Positions 11,498 to 22,977 of a DNA stretch of 64,000 nt are shown piece after piece. Location: contig BTRK01000004.1 in NCBI GenBank assembly GCA_036245805.1, positions 9,858,001 to 9,922,000 of the forward strand. Direction: 5' to 3'. Under the pieces are notes generated by a model. The model was given only the letters and a program-made list of their open reading frames with translations, had not been told where the DNA came from and searched no databases. Made by a program: the position numbers and the translations under genes. The DNA is from Pristionchus mayeri. Taxonomy: Eukaryota; Nematoda; Chromadorea; Rhabditida; Neodiplogasteridae. Numbering within the stretch: position 1 is the stretch's first letter; each line of letters opens with the position of its first letter.

Positions 11498-11501
11498 TAC
11501 A

Positions 11502-12398
11502 TCAGGTTGATGCAAAAGTTTCTTTACGAATTTTCTTCTTGCGTTTTCGGGTTACCTCTTCCTTCTCTCATGAACTATATCCATATGGGCTTTTCTATTT
11601 TATTAGTTGATATGTACTCTCATTATCGCACACTAGTTCATACCTGATCAATCAAGTAAACCTACATTATAAGCTGCCAAACTCACAAAATTCAAATTTC
11701 CGTCGGATTTTTTGATGGATCCGTGTACTTTTCGTAGTAATGATAGCGCATCAGTGACACAATTTTTGTAAAGCATGATGATTAGCCATCTTAGTGTGAG
11801 AAGCGCATCGGACCATTAATGAAATCGCTGGTCCAGAGAGGCACGAATTTCGGATTCTCGAGTTCCTCCAACTTGAAGGATTTGCTTATTCACGCTCAGC
11901 ATTTCTGATGTTGGACCAAATGGTATCAAAAGGTTTGAAATCAGAAGAACTTCTGAGAATGAAGCTACCATAGAAAGATGGTGAAGATTCCTTGTTCCTC
12001 TCAAGACCCTCATTTCCAACTATACAAATTTCGTATTTTTGATGACGAAAACGGTATATTTCGCATCACAAGATTTCCGTGAGTTTCAGAAACCATGATT
12101 TCAATTGATCAGAGTAAGTAATAAATTTACTAAATAACTTCTCACAAGAGCGGAAGTGGGACTTTATTGGATTTAATTTTAAGATGTATTTTGCAGAGGA
12201 CCCAAAAAACGGAAATTTTGCACATTTTCGGTAATCAATGATTTTCTATCGAACGACGTTTGATCGATTCGATAGAAACCAATGATTGTAGTGGCCCAAT
12301 ACTACCTCAAATAATCCCAGCGTGACATTTAACAGAAGTGAAGCATTCGCGAAAAATTTTTAACAATGCCTTGTAAAGAAACTTTTGCATCAACCTAA
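11502..12398. mobile_element. Non-autonomous mariner-like element
   Basis: An element of about 897 bp with termini TCAGGTTGATGCAAAAGTTT and the complement of TTAGGTTGATGCAAAAGTTT. It has no transposase frame. It lies immediately beside the previous element and beside the next, so three elements are packed end to end. Mirror copy 30598-31494. Confidence 0.7.
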
Positions 12399-13100
12399 TA
12401 ATATATGAGAGGAATCGCGAGAGAATCGACCATTTGAAGGGGGTGGGCGGCGGTAGGAATCAAGTTTGTCCTATCCTGAAACAAATTTGACTACAAGTAC
12501 TTCAAATGATGCTCTTTCAAACTGCGTCGTCAGAATTTCAATAACTGTCGTCACCGTTGAGATTCAGAAGACCAAATATGGTACTATCACGTAGCGTGCT
12601 TCAACGAAAAGATAGAGACTCACTTTCAACAGATGAAATGTTTAGCTCATCGTGCTCTACATTTCTATCCATAAGCCGAGTCTCTATGCCTATTTTTTCC
12701 AGAGGCACAGTTTTCCGTGTTTCATTGGATTCTTCAGGTGAAATTTCATCTTTTCAGTAGCCCTTTTTTCTTTGAGCTGTTTCGAGGGATGTATTTACAT
12801 TATTTGAAACTCATTTAGTGCATTTGAGCCCATCCCGCATGTTGAAATTGGTCAAAATTCAGAATTTCAAATTTTCGGTCAGGTGGACATTTATGACCAA
12901 TGGAAGAGCTATAACATGGGGGTAGATACTTAGAATGTTGTTTTGGATGTTTTTGAATGATTTTGAGCCCAAATCAGGCCAATTGAAGATACGGAAGTTT
13001 TTCGCACTCTTTTCTAGAACTCATTTTGGAGTCGCCGCACAAAAGTGATCCCTTTTTTTTTGTCCATCCTCAGATTTTCCTAATTTTTGGCGAGAAGTTA

Positions 13101-14370
13101 TTAGGTTGGAACATAAGTTCTGTCCGATTTCGTGAACGACGTTTGAGCTCGCGTAAAATCCTCATCTCAAATCGCATTGAGCCAACTCAGTAGCGTAATT
13201 AGGTGGACGACTTGAACATTCCATGCATATGTTCAGATCAAATAAGCGACTCAGGGTATACGAGAAATTGATGATTGTCATCAAGCCAAGTTTCGGATTT
13301 TTTTTCAAAAGTGTTTTGATCACTATTTTGCAGAAGAGAAAAATCGTGGGGCAAATTCACATATATTATTGAGAAGGCGATATCTAGTACTTTCTAACCC
13401 TAGGTTGAATGGTGGGGTTGATCCACCCCTTCCCCGAATTATTGGAGGAACAATGAGTAAGGTGGAGTGATGGAGCTGGTCAATCGATTAGCATTCCTGA
13501 CCCGATAATCAAACTGGCAATTCTTAAAATATGGGCGATATAGTGCACTACTATTGCGTCATTCATACATTAGAAAAGTCTAGCTGAACCGATCTTCATC
13601 TTTCTCGAAATTGTGATTTTTCAAAAACATATTATCCTTGCGAAACATGCAAAATTCCGACTTTTGGTTTCCAGGCTAGGATTACTTCTCTACCAAAAGT
13701 ACCTATCACCCAACTTACCCATGCCACAATGTAATAGGGTAGGGTCAGCATCAGCATGTTATCACAAAATAACGAGCTGATCAACTGTATGTGAGACAGG
13801 AACTGGTAAAATATGTCAATTTTAATGTTGAATTAGGGGCATCAATTTTTAAATAAATTTTGGCTTATGACAGGAGGATTGCACAATTACCTAACTAAAA
13901 TAATGTGCTGAGCAGGGCCGGATCTATACATTTTCAGTATGTTTTAATCTCTAAGTCTAACTATTTGAATGCACGGTAGGTAAATTCATCTGAGGTCATG
14001 TCCAGGATATCAGTATTGACCAATTGGTGCAGTTTTCAAGTTGGCCTTTCGTGTTAGAATTCATTTTAAGTTGCTGCTGTAATACACGACCATGGTACTT
14101 ACCAAAAATACAATACGGTTGGCATTATCTCTCAGACCTATAGATTGGAACTCGGAAAAAAATAATATCCCAGTTACCTGTTACGGTGACATTTGCCTCG
14201 CACTGCGACCACAATCCCGATGTTATGGAGCTGTACAAATGCACGCTATACAGAGTGTTGAATCACTTATTGTGTGAGAAGAACCATTTAAAAATCGGTT
14301 GAAAAGTAAGGATGTTGAATGTAAGATAACCAAAATATTGAAATCGGACAGAACTTTTGTTCCAACCTGA
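13101..14370. mobile_element. Decayed mariner-like element nested in the previous one
   Basis: 1270 bp, ends TTAGGTTGGAACATAAGTTC and the complement of a CAGGTTGGAACAAAAGTTCT-like end, flanked by TA. The length is typical for mariner but no transposase frame survives. A GPCR-like exon lies inside it (13802-13719). Mirror copy 28626-29895. Confidence 0.65.
13719..13802 (-). other. Candidate TM7 exon inside a transposon (left arm)
   Basis: A phase-0, 28-codon open segment bounded by TTTTACCAG and GTAAGT, encoding a hydrophobic stretch with SHIQLISSLFCDN and LTLPYYIVAW. It would supply the missing seventh membrane segment of the Srh/Sri receptor at 15540-18871 in the correct order and phase. 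However, it lies within a mariner-like element, so it may be a chance or captured exon. Mirror 29194-29277. Confidence 0.35.
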
Positions 14371-14802
14371 TAGGTCCATGTATAAACTTAAACTTAAGCA
14401 TGATAACCCAATATGTTTTTTTTTCCGATTTCCAAAGTTACGTCACTTTTGGTCCACCCGACAGCCCCGCACCAGGGTGAGATCCAGGAATGTTGACGTT
14501 AACATAAAAGTTGTAGCGCATAATGGTAGCTCTCATTTGAAACAAAGATTGACTTTCTATCTTTATTTTAAACTGATTTATGATCATTTAAGTGAGCATG
14601 ATTTGACTGTCGAAATGTGATAGTACCATATTTGGCCTTCTGAATCTCGACGGTGACGATAATTATCGAAATTCTGACGACGCAGTTTGAAAGAGCATCA
14701 TTTGAAGTACTCGCAGCCAAATTTGTTTCAGGATAGGACAAACTTGATTCCTACCGCCGCGGAGTGGTCGATTCTCTCTCGATTCCTCTCATATATATTT
14801 TC

Positions 14803-15459
14803 GGCTCTGTACCAATATAAGGGTCCCAAAATTTCTGTACCAATATAAGGGTCCCAAAGTCTTCTGTACCAATATATGGGTCCCAAAAATTTCTGTACCA
14901 GTATAAGGGCCCCAAATAAAATGCCGCCATCAATAAGTAATACCAATAAGTAATACATCATAACTGTGCAATATCGTGTTTCAATTGTGTGTAATGGAAA
15001 TCAAGCTCTGTATTTGAGTGCCCTCCGTAACTCAGCTTGAACACATCTTGGAAGGCTAGGCAATTTGAACCAGCTGGATGAACTCCCAACTGTGATATTT
15101 CATCACCTTTTTGTATCTCGGCAGACATAGATATCTCTAACACCTCTGACATAAGCAAAAGAGTGGACAAAGCCATTGCTTGTAGGATGAGTTTGAGCCA
15201 ATTTGCGAAGGGGACGCACATTCAGAGTTGGATTTCCTTTACACACTTTAGAAACACGATGTTGCATAGTTACGATGCAAGATTACATTTTGATAACAGC
15301 AATTGAAATTTCGTTTGGGACCCTCATACTGGTACAGCTTACTTTGGGACCCTTATACTGGTACAGCAATTTTTGGGACCCTTATATTGGTACAGATTCT
15401 TTTGGGGCCCTTATATTGGTACAGAATCCACCTTGGAACCCTTATATTGGCACAGAGCC
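14803..15459. mobile_element. hAT-type MITE with subterminal repeat arrays
   Basis: 657 bp, flanked by an exact 8-bp duplication ATATTTTC (14795-14802 and 15460-15467). Termini are GGCTCTGTACCAATATAAGG and its complement. The unit GTACCAATATAAGGGTCCCA is repeated four to five times at each end in opposite orientations. An 8-bp target duplication with subterminal motif arrays is the pattern of hAT elements. The interior (about 14935-15310) has no transposase frame. It lies 3' of the fifth receptor exon. Mirror copy 27537-28193. Confidence 0.8.
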
Positions 15460-15539
15460 ATATTTTCCCCCGCACTCTACATATGGAATCAACTACAGAT
15501 TTCAAATACGAATTTTTGTTTTTTTTTAATATTACTGAC

Positions 15540-18500
15540 TTCTCCGTTCAGATAAACGAACATGTGAGTGAATCCAGCAATTCCGTATACCAGCAATGAG
15601 CATAGTATCTGAAACGAAACATTACGTTGGGACTTAGCACGAATGGAGCATACGATGATAAGAACAGCAACGACTCCTACATGGAACCACCACGGTTCCA
15701 TCATAAAATACCCGCCGCGATCCCTTATCCATTTAACATCGGGTTTTGTCTGAAATTTCCAGCTTTTTTTCACAAAATAATATCTTAGAAAGCTAAGAGA
15801 GTATCACTAATAATAGGCTCTTAGAATAAACTCACGCTGTTACTTAATCGCTCGGACGACGCTCTGTCGAATGGATATGCAATCCACACTAGGCAGGGTA
15901 TGAAAAAGACTAGATGAACCATCAAATTTAGAAGCGATCGAGTTCGCTGAAATTGGTGACTTTTATGTACAGTAGCGCCGGAAAGTATTGATACCTTTTG
16001 CAATTTTGTTATAACTTTTGCTCTGATTAATTTAGCAATTTGAATGTTGTGGCACTACATACGAAATCCATCGAGGAATACGATGAGCATATTGCGTCAT
16101 CACCTTCATTATCGCTGATTGCGTAGTGATGATGCAATCGAGCAACACTTTTTCAAACATCCATTATTCTTACATAGATTTTTTTCTGCTAGCCAAACTT
16201 TCTGACGTTAGAGGTAGGACCGAGGTCTATCCAGAATATAAATTAGAAGTTGCTCGGTCGCACGGTTGCTGCATCCTTGCTGCAAAGTCGAGGTCGGAAA
16301 TCCATATTTCAGCTTCTAGACTAGCTAGAGACTCGTTCTAAGCATCAGAATTATCGTAATCACATTTCCTGATGAACCTGAGAATATGAAAATGATCGGT
16401 CAATAGTTGCCCTCAGGACACCACAAAATCACTTTTTTTGAATCCTCATTTTTTGGACATTCATAACTTTGTGGACAATTTTTGGAAAAATCAGGTTTTT
16501 ATGTGAGAATGTTCAAAATGTATTATATATGTGATTCCCAACTTTTCAGACTGTTTGGGTAACTATCCTACCCGCGGCGACCGTTTTTCGAATTGATACT
16601 CGGGTCGCGAAGCACCCTGTTTACGCACTCTCGTCGTCTGTACTCTCTCGCCCATAGGGGTAAACAAGGTGTTTCCCGACCCGAGTATCCCTCCGAAAAC
16701 GGTCGCCGCGGGCAGGAAAGTTATCCAAACAGTCTGAAAAGTTGGGATTCACATACATAATACATTTTGAACATTCTCACATAAAAACCAAATTTTTCCA
16801 AAAATTGTCCACAAAGTTATGAATGTCCAAAGAACGAGCATTAAAAAAGTGATTTTTTGGTGCCCTGAAGGCAACTATTGACCGATCATTTTCATATTAT
16901 CAGGTTCATCTGGAAATGTGATTACGATCATGTTGACGCTTAGAACGAGTCTCTAGCTAGTCTAGAAGCTGAGATATGAATTTCCGACCGTGCGATCGAG
17001 CAGCAACTTCTAATTTATATTCTGGATAGACCTAGGTCCTACCTCTAACGTCAGACAGTTTGGCCAGCAGGAAAAAATCTATGTAAAAATAATGGATGTT
17101 TGAAAAAGTGTTGTTCGATTGCATCATCACTACGCAATCAGCGATTATGCAGGTGATGATGCAATATGCGTATCGTATTCCTAGATGGATTTCGTATGTA
17201 GTGCCACAACATTCAAATTGCTAACTTAATCAGCGCAAAAGTTACAACAACATTACAAAAGGTATCAATACTTTCCGGCGCTACTGTATATGAAAAGCAA
17301 CTTCTTCACCTGACTGAAAGCAAAATATTAGGTTGGAACAAAAGTTTTGCACGATTTCGACCGAAGTTTGAGCTCGCCTAAAATGCTTCACTTGAATCAT
17401 CACGACCTGACTAGACTACTTTAAAGCATATATTTGGGAAATACTTGTTCATTATACTCACATATTCGAATCAAATCCCGCGTTCAGGGTATGCGAGAAA
17501 ATACGGTTTCTTTAAAATTGAAATATTCACGATGCATACATATTTGTTTGCCATGCTCTAATTCTAACAGAACAAATATTTGTTTAATCTCATATAGTGG
17601 AGTGACAAGCCCGTTGGTTGTACTTTCCGAAACTATATGGGATCTAGTGGTTGCTTCGATTTAGCAAGGTTTACAGACCATTCAATTCCAACATTCGCGA
17701 AGTAACGTTACTCAATTGATCTCTGTTATTGCCTCGACAATCAATTATGCTGGCTTGATCTTAAGTGCTTATACATAAAGTACCTTGGGGCTTTATAAAA
17801 GAAATATATTCTGGAGCATACTCTTTTCCACTCTTAGAAAATTTATATTTTCTGAAATTTTGAATCATTGTTATCACAGCCAAAATATTGAAATTCGGTG
17901 TACATTGTTCGAGTCGATTTCCTCAAAAGGAAGCTATCCCCTGACTCGGCCAAGCCAATAATTGATAGAGTAAGAGTTGCTTGTTCAGTGAACTATATAA
18001 AGTCTAAGCTTCGTTTTATGCTGGAAACATGCCATTCACTGAAACATCAATTTCGACACCCTAATATCAGTATCTGAGTATGCAATGTTGCATTTTTTAA
18101 TAGAAGCATTGTATGTCCACATGAAAATAATTGTGAGCTTTTCATGGAAGGTATTTAAAGTTTAAATGCATTTGTGATGGATAGACTTACGGCTATGGCT
18201 ATGCGGTGAAGACAACTAATTCAGACCAAGCCCCTTTTGTCGCGAGATCAAAAATGACATGTTTCTGGAATTCCATTTGTGATGATCCCCATTTTCATGC
18301 AATTTTCATGCAATTTTATGCAATTGTATATGAAAAGCAACTTCTTCACCTGACTGAAAGCAAAATAACCTCTCATGACAATCGATTGATGTCGATGAAA
18401 TACGCACAACACTATCGAGCCTCCCATAGCTCCTAATAGTGCAGCGTAGACGCCCTAAATATGGCACGATTGGACACGATTCGAATCGCAAAAACTTGAA

Positions 18501-18871
18501 GCACGGGAATTGGCTCGAAGAGAAGACACAAATACACATCCGTGACGATAACATTCATCTATACTTCAGATTTCGGAAGTTTTAATTCGCAATGAAGTAA
18601 CCTGGACTAAAAGGAGATAGTTTTTAATCGCAACATGATGCGGTGGAGTAGCTTTGATCAAGCAATAGAGTGCAGCAATGTGAAGAAGGCAGGAGACGAT
18701 GAATACTATCCGTTCGCCGAGGAATAGAGCCTTCTCGATGTGCAGAGGCAGGAAAATTTCACTTGTTATTTTAGGAAAACAAGGACACTGAGTAGTTGAG
18801 CGAAGCTGAACAGCTGGTTTGAAAGCAGTTGTTAATGAAGAAATCTGTGCGATTAGATTGCTCGATATCAT
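15540..18871 (-). CDS. Srh/Sri-type 7TM chemoreceptor, left arm
   Basis: Mirror of the gene at 24125-27456; exons on the minus strand are 18871-18602, 18558-18505, 18454-18350, 15946-15836 and 15749-15540, all joining in phase 0. Membrane segments 1 to 6 are present: TM1 near RIVFIVSCLLHIAALYCLIK, TM2 VYLCLLFEPIP, TM3 ending in SIVLCVFHRHQ, TM4 LVFFIPCLVWIAYPF. TM5-6 are in the exon containing KPDVKWIRDRGGYF. The order and loop motifs fit Srh/Sri nematode chemoreceptors, expected in chemosensory neuron membranes. The intron between exons 3 and 4 is 2.4 kb and hosts a fold-back element and a mariner-like end. A terminal TM7 exon is uncertain. The gene is divergent from its right-arm twin. Confidence 0.65.
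15970..17286. mobile_element. Tc1-like fold-back element (left arm)
   Basis: 1317 bp flanked by TA. The whole element is a palindrome with arms of about 650 bases starting CAGTAGCGCCGGAAAGTATT. The centre, near 16620-16660, is rich in GAGAGAGT-type sequence. The arms differ by scattered changes and a short indel. TIR sequence and TA target suggest a Tc1/mariner-superfamily non-autonomous element. It occupies the intron between receptor exons 3 and 4. Mirror copy 25710-27026. Confidence 0.8.
17328..18326. mobile_element. 999-bp insert with one mariner-like end (left arm)
   Basis: Begins TTAGGTTGGAACAAAAGTTT, a mariner-type terminus, but no matching right terminus is seen. The insert is bracketed by a 41-bp direct duplication (17287-17327 and 18327-18367) that includes the receptor exon 3 splice donor. 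Mirror 24670-25668. Confidence 0.55.
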
Positions 18872-18919
18872 CGAGATCGGGAGACAGGAGTAGTGGTATA
18901 TGACTGTTGCAAATATATA

Positions 18920-20018
18920 CAGGGTGTTTCAAAATTATTGAGACTCTCGTTTTTTGCACAGCTTAGAACTTTTGAGTGATAGTTGATAAATCTAATACGA
19001 GTATTCTTATGAGGGACTAGTACCCTCACTGCACTAGAAGTTTCGTGCCAATCGGCCTACTAGTGGCATAATTGTATCCCCGAGAAAATAATAATATCCG
19101 ATTCCGAGTTTTCTTATCAATGTGGGACATTAGTGTTTGGCCTGATTTCTTGAATTAAGCAAAGTTACCAATCAATTAACAACATATTTAGGATACGCAT
19201 GTCCAGTGGTATTAGGTAGATACATGACTAGCAGATTTCTCTTTTATGTGGCTCATGAGAACGTCGGAAAGAGTTGCAATTATTTGTGCATCTGACAGAT
19301 CTTTCATCCGATTTAAAAGCTCTGCAACAAATGTCAGATCATTGATACTTTGGGATAACAATCATATACGGCAATGCATCACCATCTTAAAATGAGAGAC
19401 TGATTGGTAAAGGTTGGACGGAATGCGATTGACTCATTCAGTGGAGGCAATTAGCAGGGCCGCGGTTTCAACTTCTTCAGGGTCAAAAATCAGCCCTTCA
19501 AAATATGCATAGCCGGCAACCAAATTTTGTAATTATAATATTTAATAATAGTTTATGTTCAGTAGGGACTGGTTACATAATCAAGAACCGGTCATCAAAT
19601 CTTGATTTTCAAATAACTATGAAATATATCGATCTGGCGACTTTATTAGTCCCCCTAAAAATGTACACCCACTCGCTCCATTTCAACTGCAAAATTGTGA
19701 AGTAATTGAGTATATGTGGCTAACCACCCAACAAAGAAATTCGACTTAGGCATGAGAGAAAGATAACACATTACAAAGTCGAAAATTTCAAAACGCTGTG
19801 AAAATGGAATATTCAGTGTTTGAGAAATAGGCTTGGTTCTCCGTGCTTTGGAATCTGGCACCCACATTAGCAATATTATTATGTAGTTCCGATAATGTGC
19901 TACAAATGTTCGTAGTTAGAGAGCTGAGTCACGGATAGTTTAAAATCTGTAGTTAAACAAAGCCGAAAAATGATGCGGCAAGTCTATATGCGCAATAGTC
20001 AGGTTTGAATGACTATAA
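18920..20018. mobile_element. Rearranged CAGGGTGTTTCAAA element (left arm)
   Basis: Nearly identical to 10430-11497 from its left terminus inward but with an extra block at 19091-19264, and its right terminus is replaced by receptor exon sequence at 20020. It lies immediately upstream of the receptor start codon at 18871, so it would form part of the promoter region. Mirror 22978-24076. Confidence 0.75.
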
Positions 20019-20019
20019 C

Positions 20020-20136
20020 GTTCAGCTTCGCTCAACTACTCAGTGTCCTTGTTTTCCTCAAATGACAAGTGAAATTTTCCTGCCTCTGCACTTCGAGAAG
20101 GCTCTATTCCTCGGCGAACGGATAGTATTCATCGTC
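20020..20136 (+). pseudogene. Duplicated fragment of receptor exon 1 (left arm)
   Basis: About 117 bases nearly identical to part of the Srh/Sri first exon (18700-18815, opposite strand) but in inverted orientation. Together the two copies bracket the element at 18920-20018. It ends abruptly within the TM1 codons. Mirror 22860-22976. Confidence 0.75.
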
Positions 20137-20837
20137 TTAATACAAACAAATAGTAAAAAGTTTTGGCCAAATAATAACGCGAATCAGAAAAAAGAACATG
20201 TGGAATTGTGAATGTTTTACAATCAAATTACAGATATTTTATTAGTTCCTGGAGCTTTCGATACTTTTCGAGTCGTCACCGAGGTTTCCCTGAAACTTAA
20301 TTAAACTTATTTATTAATCCACATTATTATAAGATTAATCTCACCCATCGCCAGCTATCAGCTTTGAATAGTCGCAGGCGAGAATGCATTTTACGAAACT
20401 GAAATTGTGTTTGAATATTTTTATCAACGTTTAGCATCGCTCACTCTTTGTATGGGGTCATGAAGTAGAGTATTATCACCGGAGCGAGCATAGTCATGAA
20501 TGAAACTGACTGAAATAGCTTAGGTTTTGTACTATTCGAACATCCCATCATGCACTTGTCTCGCGTTGACCTGTCCCGAATCATGACATATTGTTATTGT
20601 TTTTTTTCGCTCACGAGCAAATTTGTGCTAAATGGGCTAACCTCAGAGATGGATGGGCGAGCAAACAACGTCAAACTGGCAGAGAAAGTAACTGCCAATC
20701 GAACCACTGAAGAACACGGGCAACAGCGATTGGAAGGTGAGAACCGGAAATAATTTAATTAATTAATTTATCTACGCCCGAGGCGCGACGATACCATGAA
20801 GACATAAATAATTAACGATTGCATGGGGGGACTCTCT
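20137..20837. other. Unassigned sequence near palindrome centre (left)
   Basis: No recognised gene. The 67-codon frame at 20550-20753 lacks a known domain. It could hold regulatory DNA shared by the two divergent receptors. Mirror 22159-22859. Confidence 0.3.
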
Positions 20838-21409
20838 TGAGTCATTGAGGGTGAGAGAGGTCAGCAACTATGGGGTGGTTCTCCAACCGATGCTTAAAAA
20901 CTCGGTTGTTAGGGGCAGTGCGAATGACATCGGGAAGTTGAGAATACCATCGGGAGGTTCTTACAGGAAAAGAATGGAATCTGGCGGTGCTCGTTGTCAG
21001 TTCAATGTTGATACCGAAAGAAGAGGTTCGGTCTCGTTGGGGCTTGTAAACATAGAAGGAAGAACGAGGAATGATATTGGAACCAGTCATAATCATATGA
21101 GACCGTTTGCGATAGATTGAACAAATCGTAACGATGCCTCGGAACAGCCCAAAATATGTACCACATGAAAACATGTTTTCTGGGGTAGTTTTCGATGCTG
21201 AACATCATGGTCCACTTCATTTTGCATGAATCGCTCATTTGATGTCGGTGTGGTGCCCCTTCACTTTCGGCCAAACCTACTTTCTTTGTTGTATCATCTA
21301 TGATATACACTGTAGGAGCACGAAATCTCGCGATCCCGAGCAGAATTTTATGGCTAATCGAATGGTGTATTTCATTGGTCATGAATGTTTCTCTTTATGG
21401 AGAAAAATC
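20838..21409 (-). mobile_element. LINE 3' fragment (left arm)
   Basis: The minus-strand frame 21174-20842 ends with WYSQLPDVIR...FKHRLEN, the typical carboxyl terminus of non-LTR retrotransposon reverse transcriptases (WN.LP..V......FK..L). It is broken upstream. It is the mirror of the plus-strand fragment 21587-22158. A further diverged 3' fragment is at about 59262-59400. Confidence 0.7.
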
Positions 21410-21586
21410 CAATCAGTTACCCTTCGAGAATAACGTTCGTGATCTAGGAGTGCAAGTCCGCTCTGACCTCAAAAATTCTTGTTCTATTAAAACCCGTGCC
21501 CAGAAAGCGACCTCTAAGTTATTCCTTCTCCTCAAAGCCCTCCCTTTCAAGGTCTCCCTTCTCGCACTTCAACGAGTCAAAAAGTA
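21410..21586 (+). mobile_element. Palindrome spacer, LINE reverse transcriptase fragment
   Basis: The only non-palindromic sequence between the arms. It is open on the plus strand and encodes NNVRDLGVQVRSDLKNSCSI followed by ALPFKVSLLALQR, matching the 'vkDLGV.id..L' region of CR1/Jockey-like reverse transcriptases. Plus-strand LINE sequence therefore continues from the spacer toward the right arm, interrupted at the arm junction. Confidence 0.75.
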
Positions 21587-22158
21587 GATTTTTCTCCATA
21601 AAGAGAAACATTCATGACCAATGAAATACACCATTCGATTAGCCATAAAATTCTGCTCGGGATCGCGAGATTTCGTGCTCCTACAGTGTATATCATAGAT
21701 GATACAACAAAGAAAGTAGGTTTGGCCGAAAGTGAAGGGGCACCACACCGACATCAAATGAGCGATTCATGCAAAATGAAGTGGACCATGATGTTCAGCA
21801 TCGAAAACTACCCCAGAAAACATGTTTTCATGTGGTACATATTTTGGGCTGTTCCGAGGCATCGTTACGATTTGTTCAATCTATCGCAAACGGTCTCATA
21901 TGATTATGACTGGTTCCAATATCATTCCTCGTTCTTCCTTCTATGTTTACAAGCCCCAACGAGACCGAACCTCTTCTTTCGGTATCAACATTGAACTGAC
22001 AACGAGCACCGCCAGATTCCATTCTTTTCCTGTAAGAACCTCCCGATGGTATTCTCAACTTCCCGATGTCATTCGCACTGCCCCTAACAACCGAGTTTTT
22101 AAGCATCGGTTGGAGAACCACCCCATAGTTGCTGACCTCTCTCACCCTCAATGACTCA
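21587..22158 (+). mobile_element. LINE 3' fragment (right arm)
   Basis: Plus-strand frame 21822-22154 ends in the reverse transcriptase carboxyl-terminal pattern WYSQLPDVIR...FKHRLEN. It is in the same orientation as the reverse transcriptase fragment in the spacer, so spacer plus right arm may represent one original LINE insertion broken by the rearrangement. Confidence 0.7.
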
Positions 22159-22859
22159 AGAGAGTCCCCCCATGCAATCGTTAATTATTTATGTCTTCAT
22201 GGTATCGTCGCGCCTCGGGCGTAGATAAATTAATTAATTAAATTATTTCCGGTTCTCACCTTCCAATCGCTGTTGCCCGTGTTCTTCAGTGGTTCGATTG
22301 GCAGTTACTTTCTCTGCCAGTTTGACGTTGTTTGCTCGCCCATCCATCTCTGAGGTTAGCCCATTTAGCACAAATTTGCTCGTGAGCGAAAAAAAACAAT
22401 AACAATATGTCATGATTCGGGACAGGTCAACGCGAGACAAGTGCATGATGGGATGTTCGAATAGTACAAAACCTAAGCTATTTCAGTCAGTTTCATTCAT
22501 GACTATGCTCGCTCCGGTGATAATACTCTACTTCATGACCCCATACAAAGAGTGAGCGATGCTAAACGTTGATAAAAATATTCAAACACAATTTCAGTTT
22601 CGTAAAATGCATTCTCGCCTGCGACTATTCAAAGCTGATAGCTGGCGATGGGTGAGATTAATCTTATAATAATGTGGATTAATAAATAAGTTTAATTAAG
22701 TTTCAGGGAAACCTCGGTGACGACTCGAAAAGTATCGAAAGCTCCAGGAACTAATAAAATATCTGTAATTTGATTGTAAAACATTCACAATTCCACATGT
22801 TCTTTTTTCTGATTCGCGTTATTATTTGGCCAAAACTTTTTACTATTTGTTTGTATTAA

Positions 22860-22976
22860 GACGATGAATACTATCCGTTCGCCGAGGAATAGAGCCTTCT
22901 CGAAGTGCAGAGGCAGGAAAATTTCACTTGTCATTTGAGGAAAACAAGGACACTGAGTAGTTGAGCGAAGCTGAAC
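22860..22976 (-). pseudogene. Duplicated fragment of receptor exon 1 (right arm)
   Basis: Mirror of 20020-20136. It is an inverted partial copy of the exon at 24125-24394, on the other side of the transposon 22978-24076. Confidence 0.75.
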
Positions 22977-22977
22977 G

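Larger units (their letters stand above)
12403..14792. mobile_element. Long inverted-repeat element, ATGAGAGGAATCG termini
   Basis: The ends are inverted copies of ATATGAGAGGAATCGCGAGA, with homology continuing inward for about 200 bases on each side. A mariner-like element is nested inside (13101-14370). A related element is at 43676-45640. The superfamily is unknown to me. Mirror copy 28204-30593. Confidence 0.6.
8109..21409. repeat. Giant palindrome, left arm (13.3 kb)
   Basis: The left arm of an inverted duplication whose right arm is 21587-34886. Every feature in this arm has a mirror image at position 42996 minus x (42995 for the outermost part). Identity is very high. While reading I noticed single-base differences near 9030, 11650, 11750, 13160, 13335 and 14100, plus a one-base indel near 10738. 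The arm starts inside a sequence that on the right is a cct-7 exon. It contains a minus-strand Srh/Sri chemoreceptor and many transposons. Confidence 0.97.

Noticed and set aside
14806..14930. Regularly spaced 26-base repeats resembling a CRISPR array
   Set aside because: Spacers are only a few bases and the units face inward at both ends of a transposon with an 8-bp target duplication. The genome is eukaryotic, and these are hAT-type subterminal repeats.
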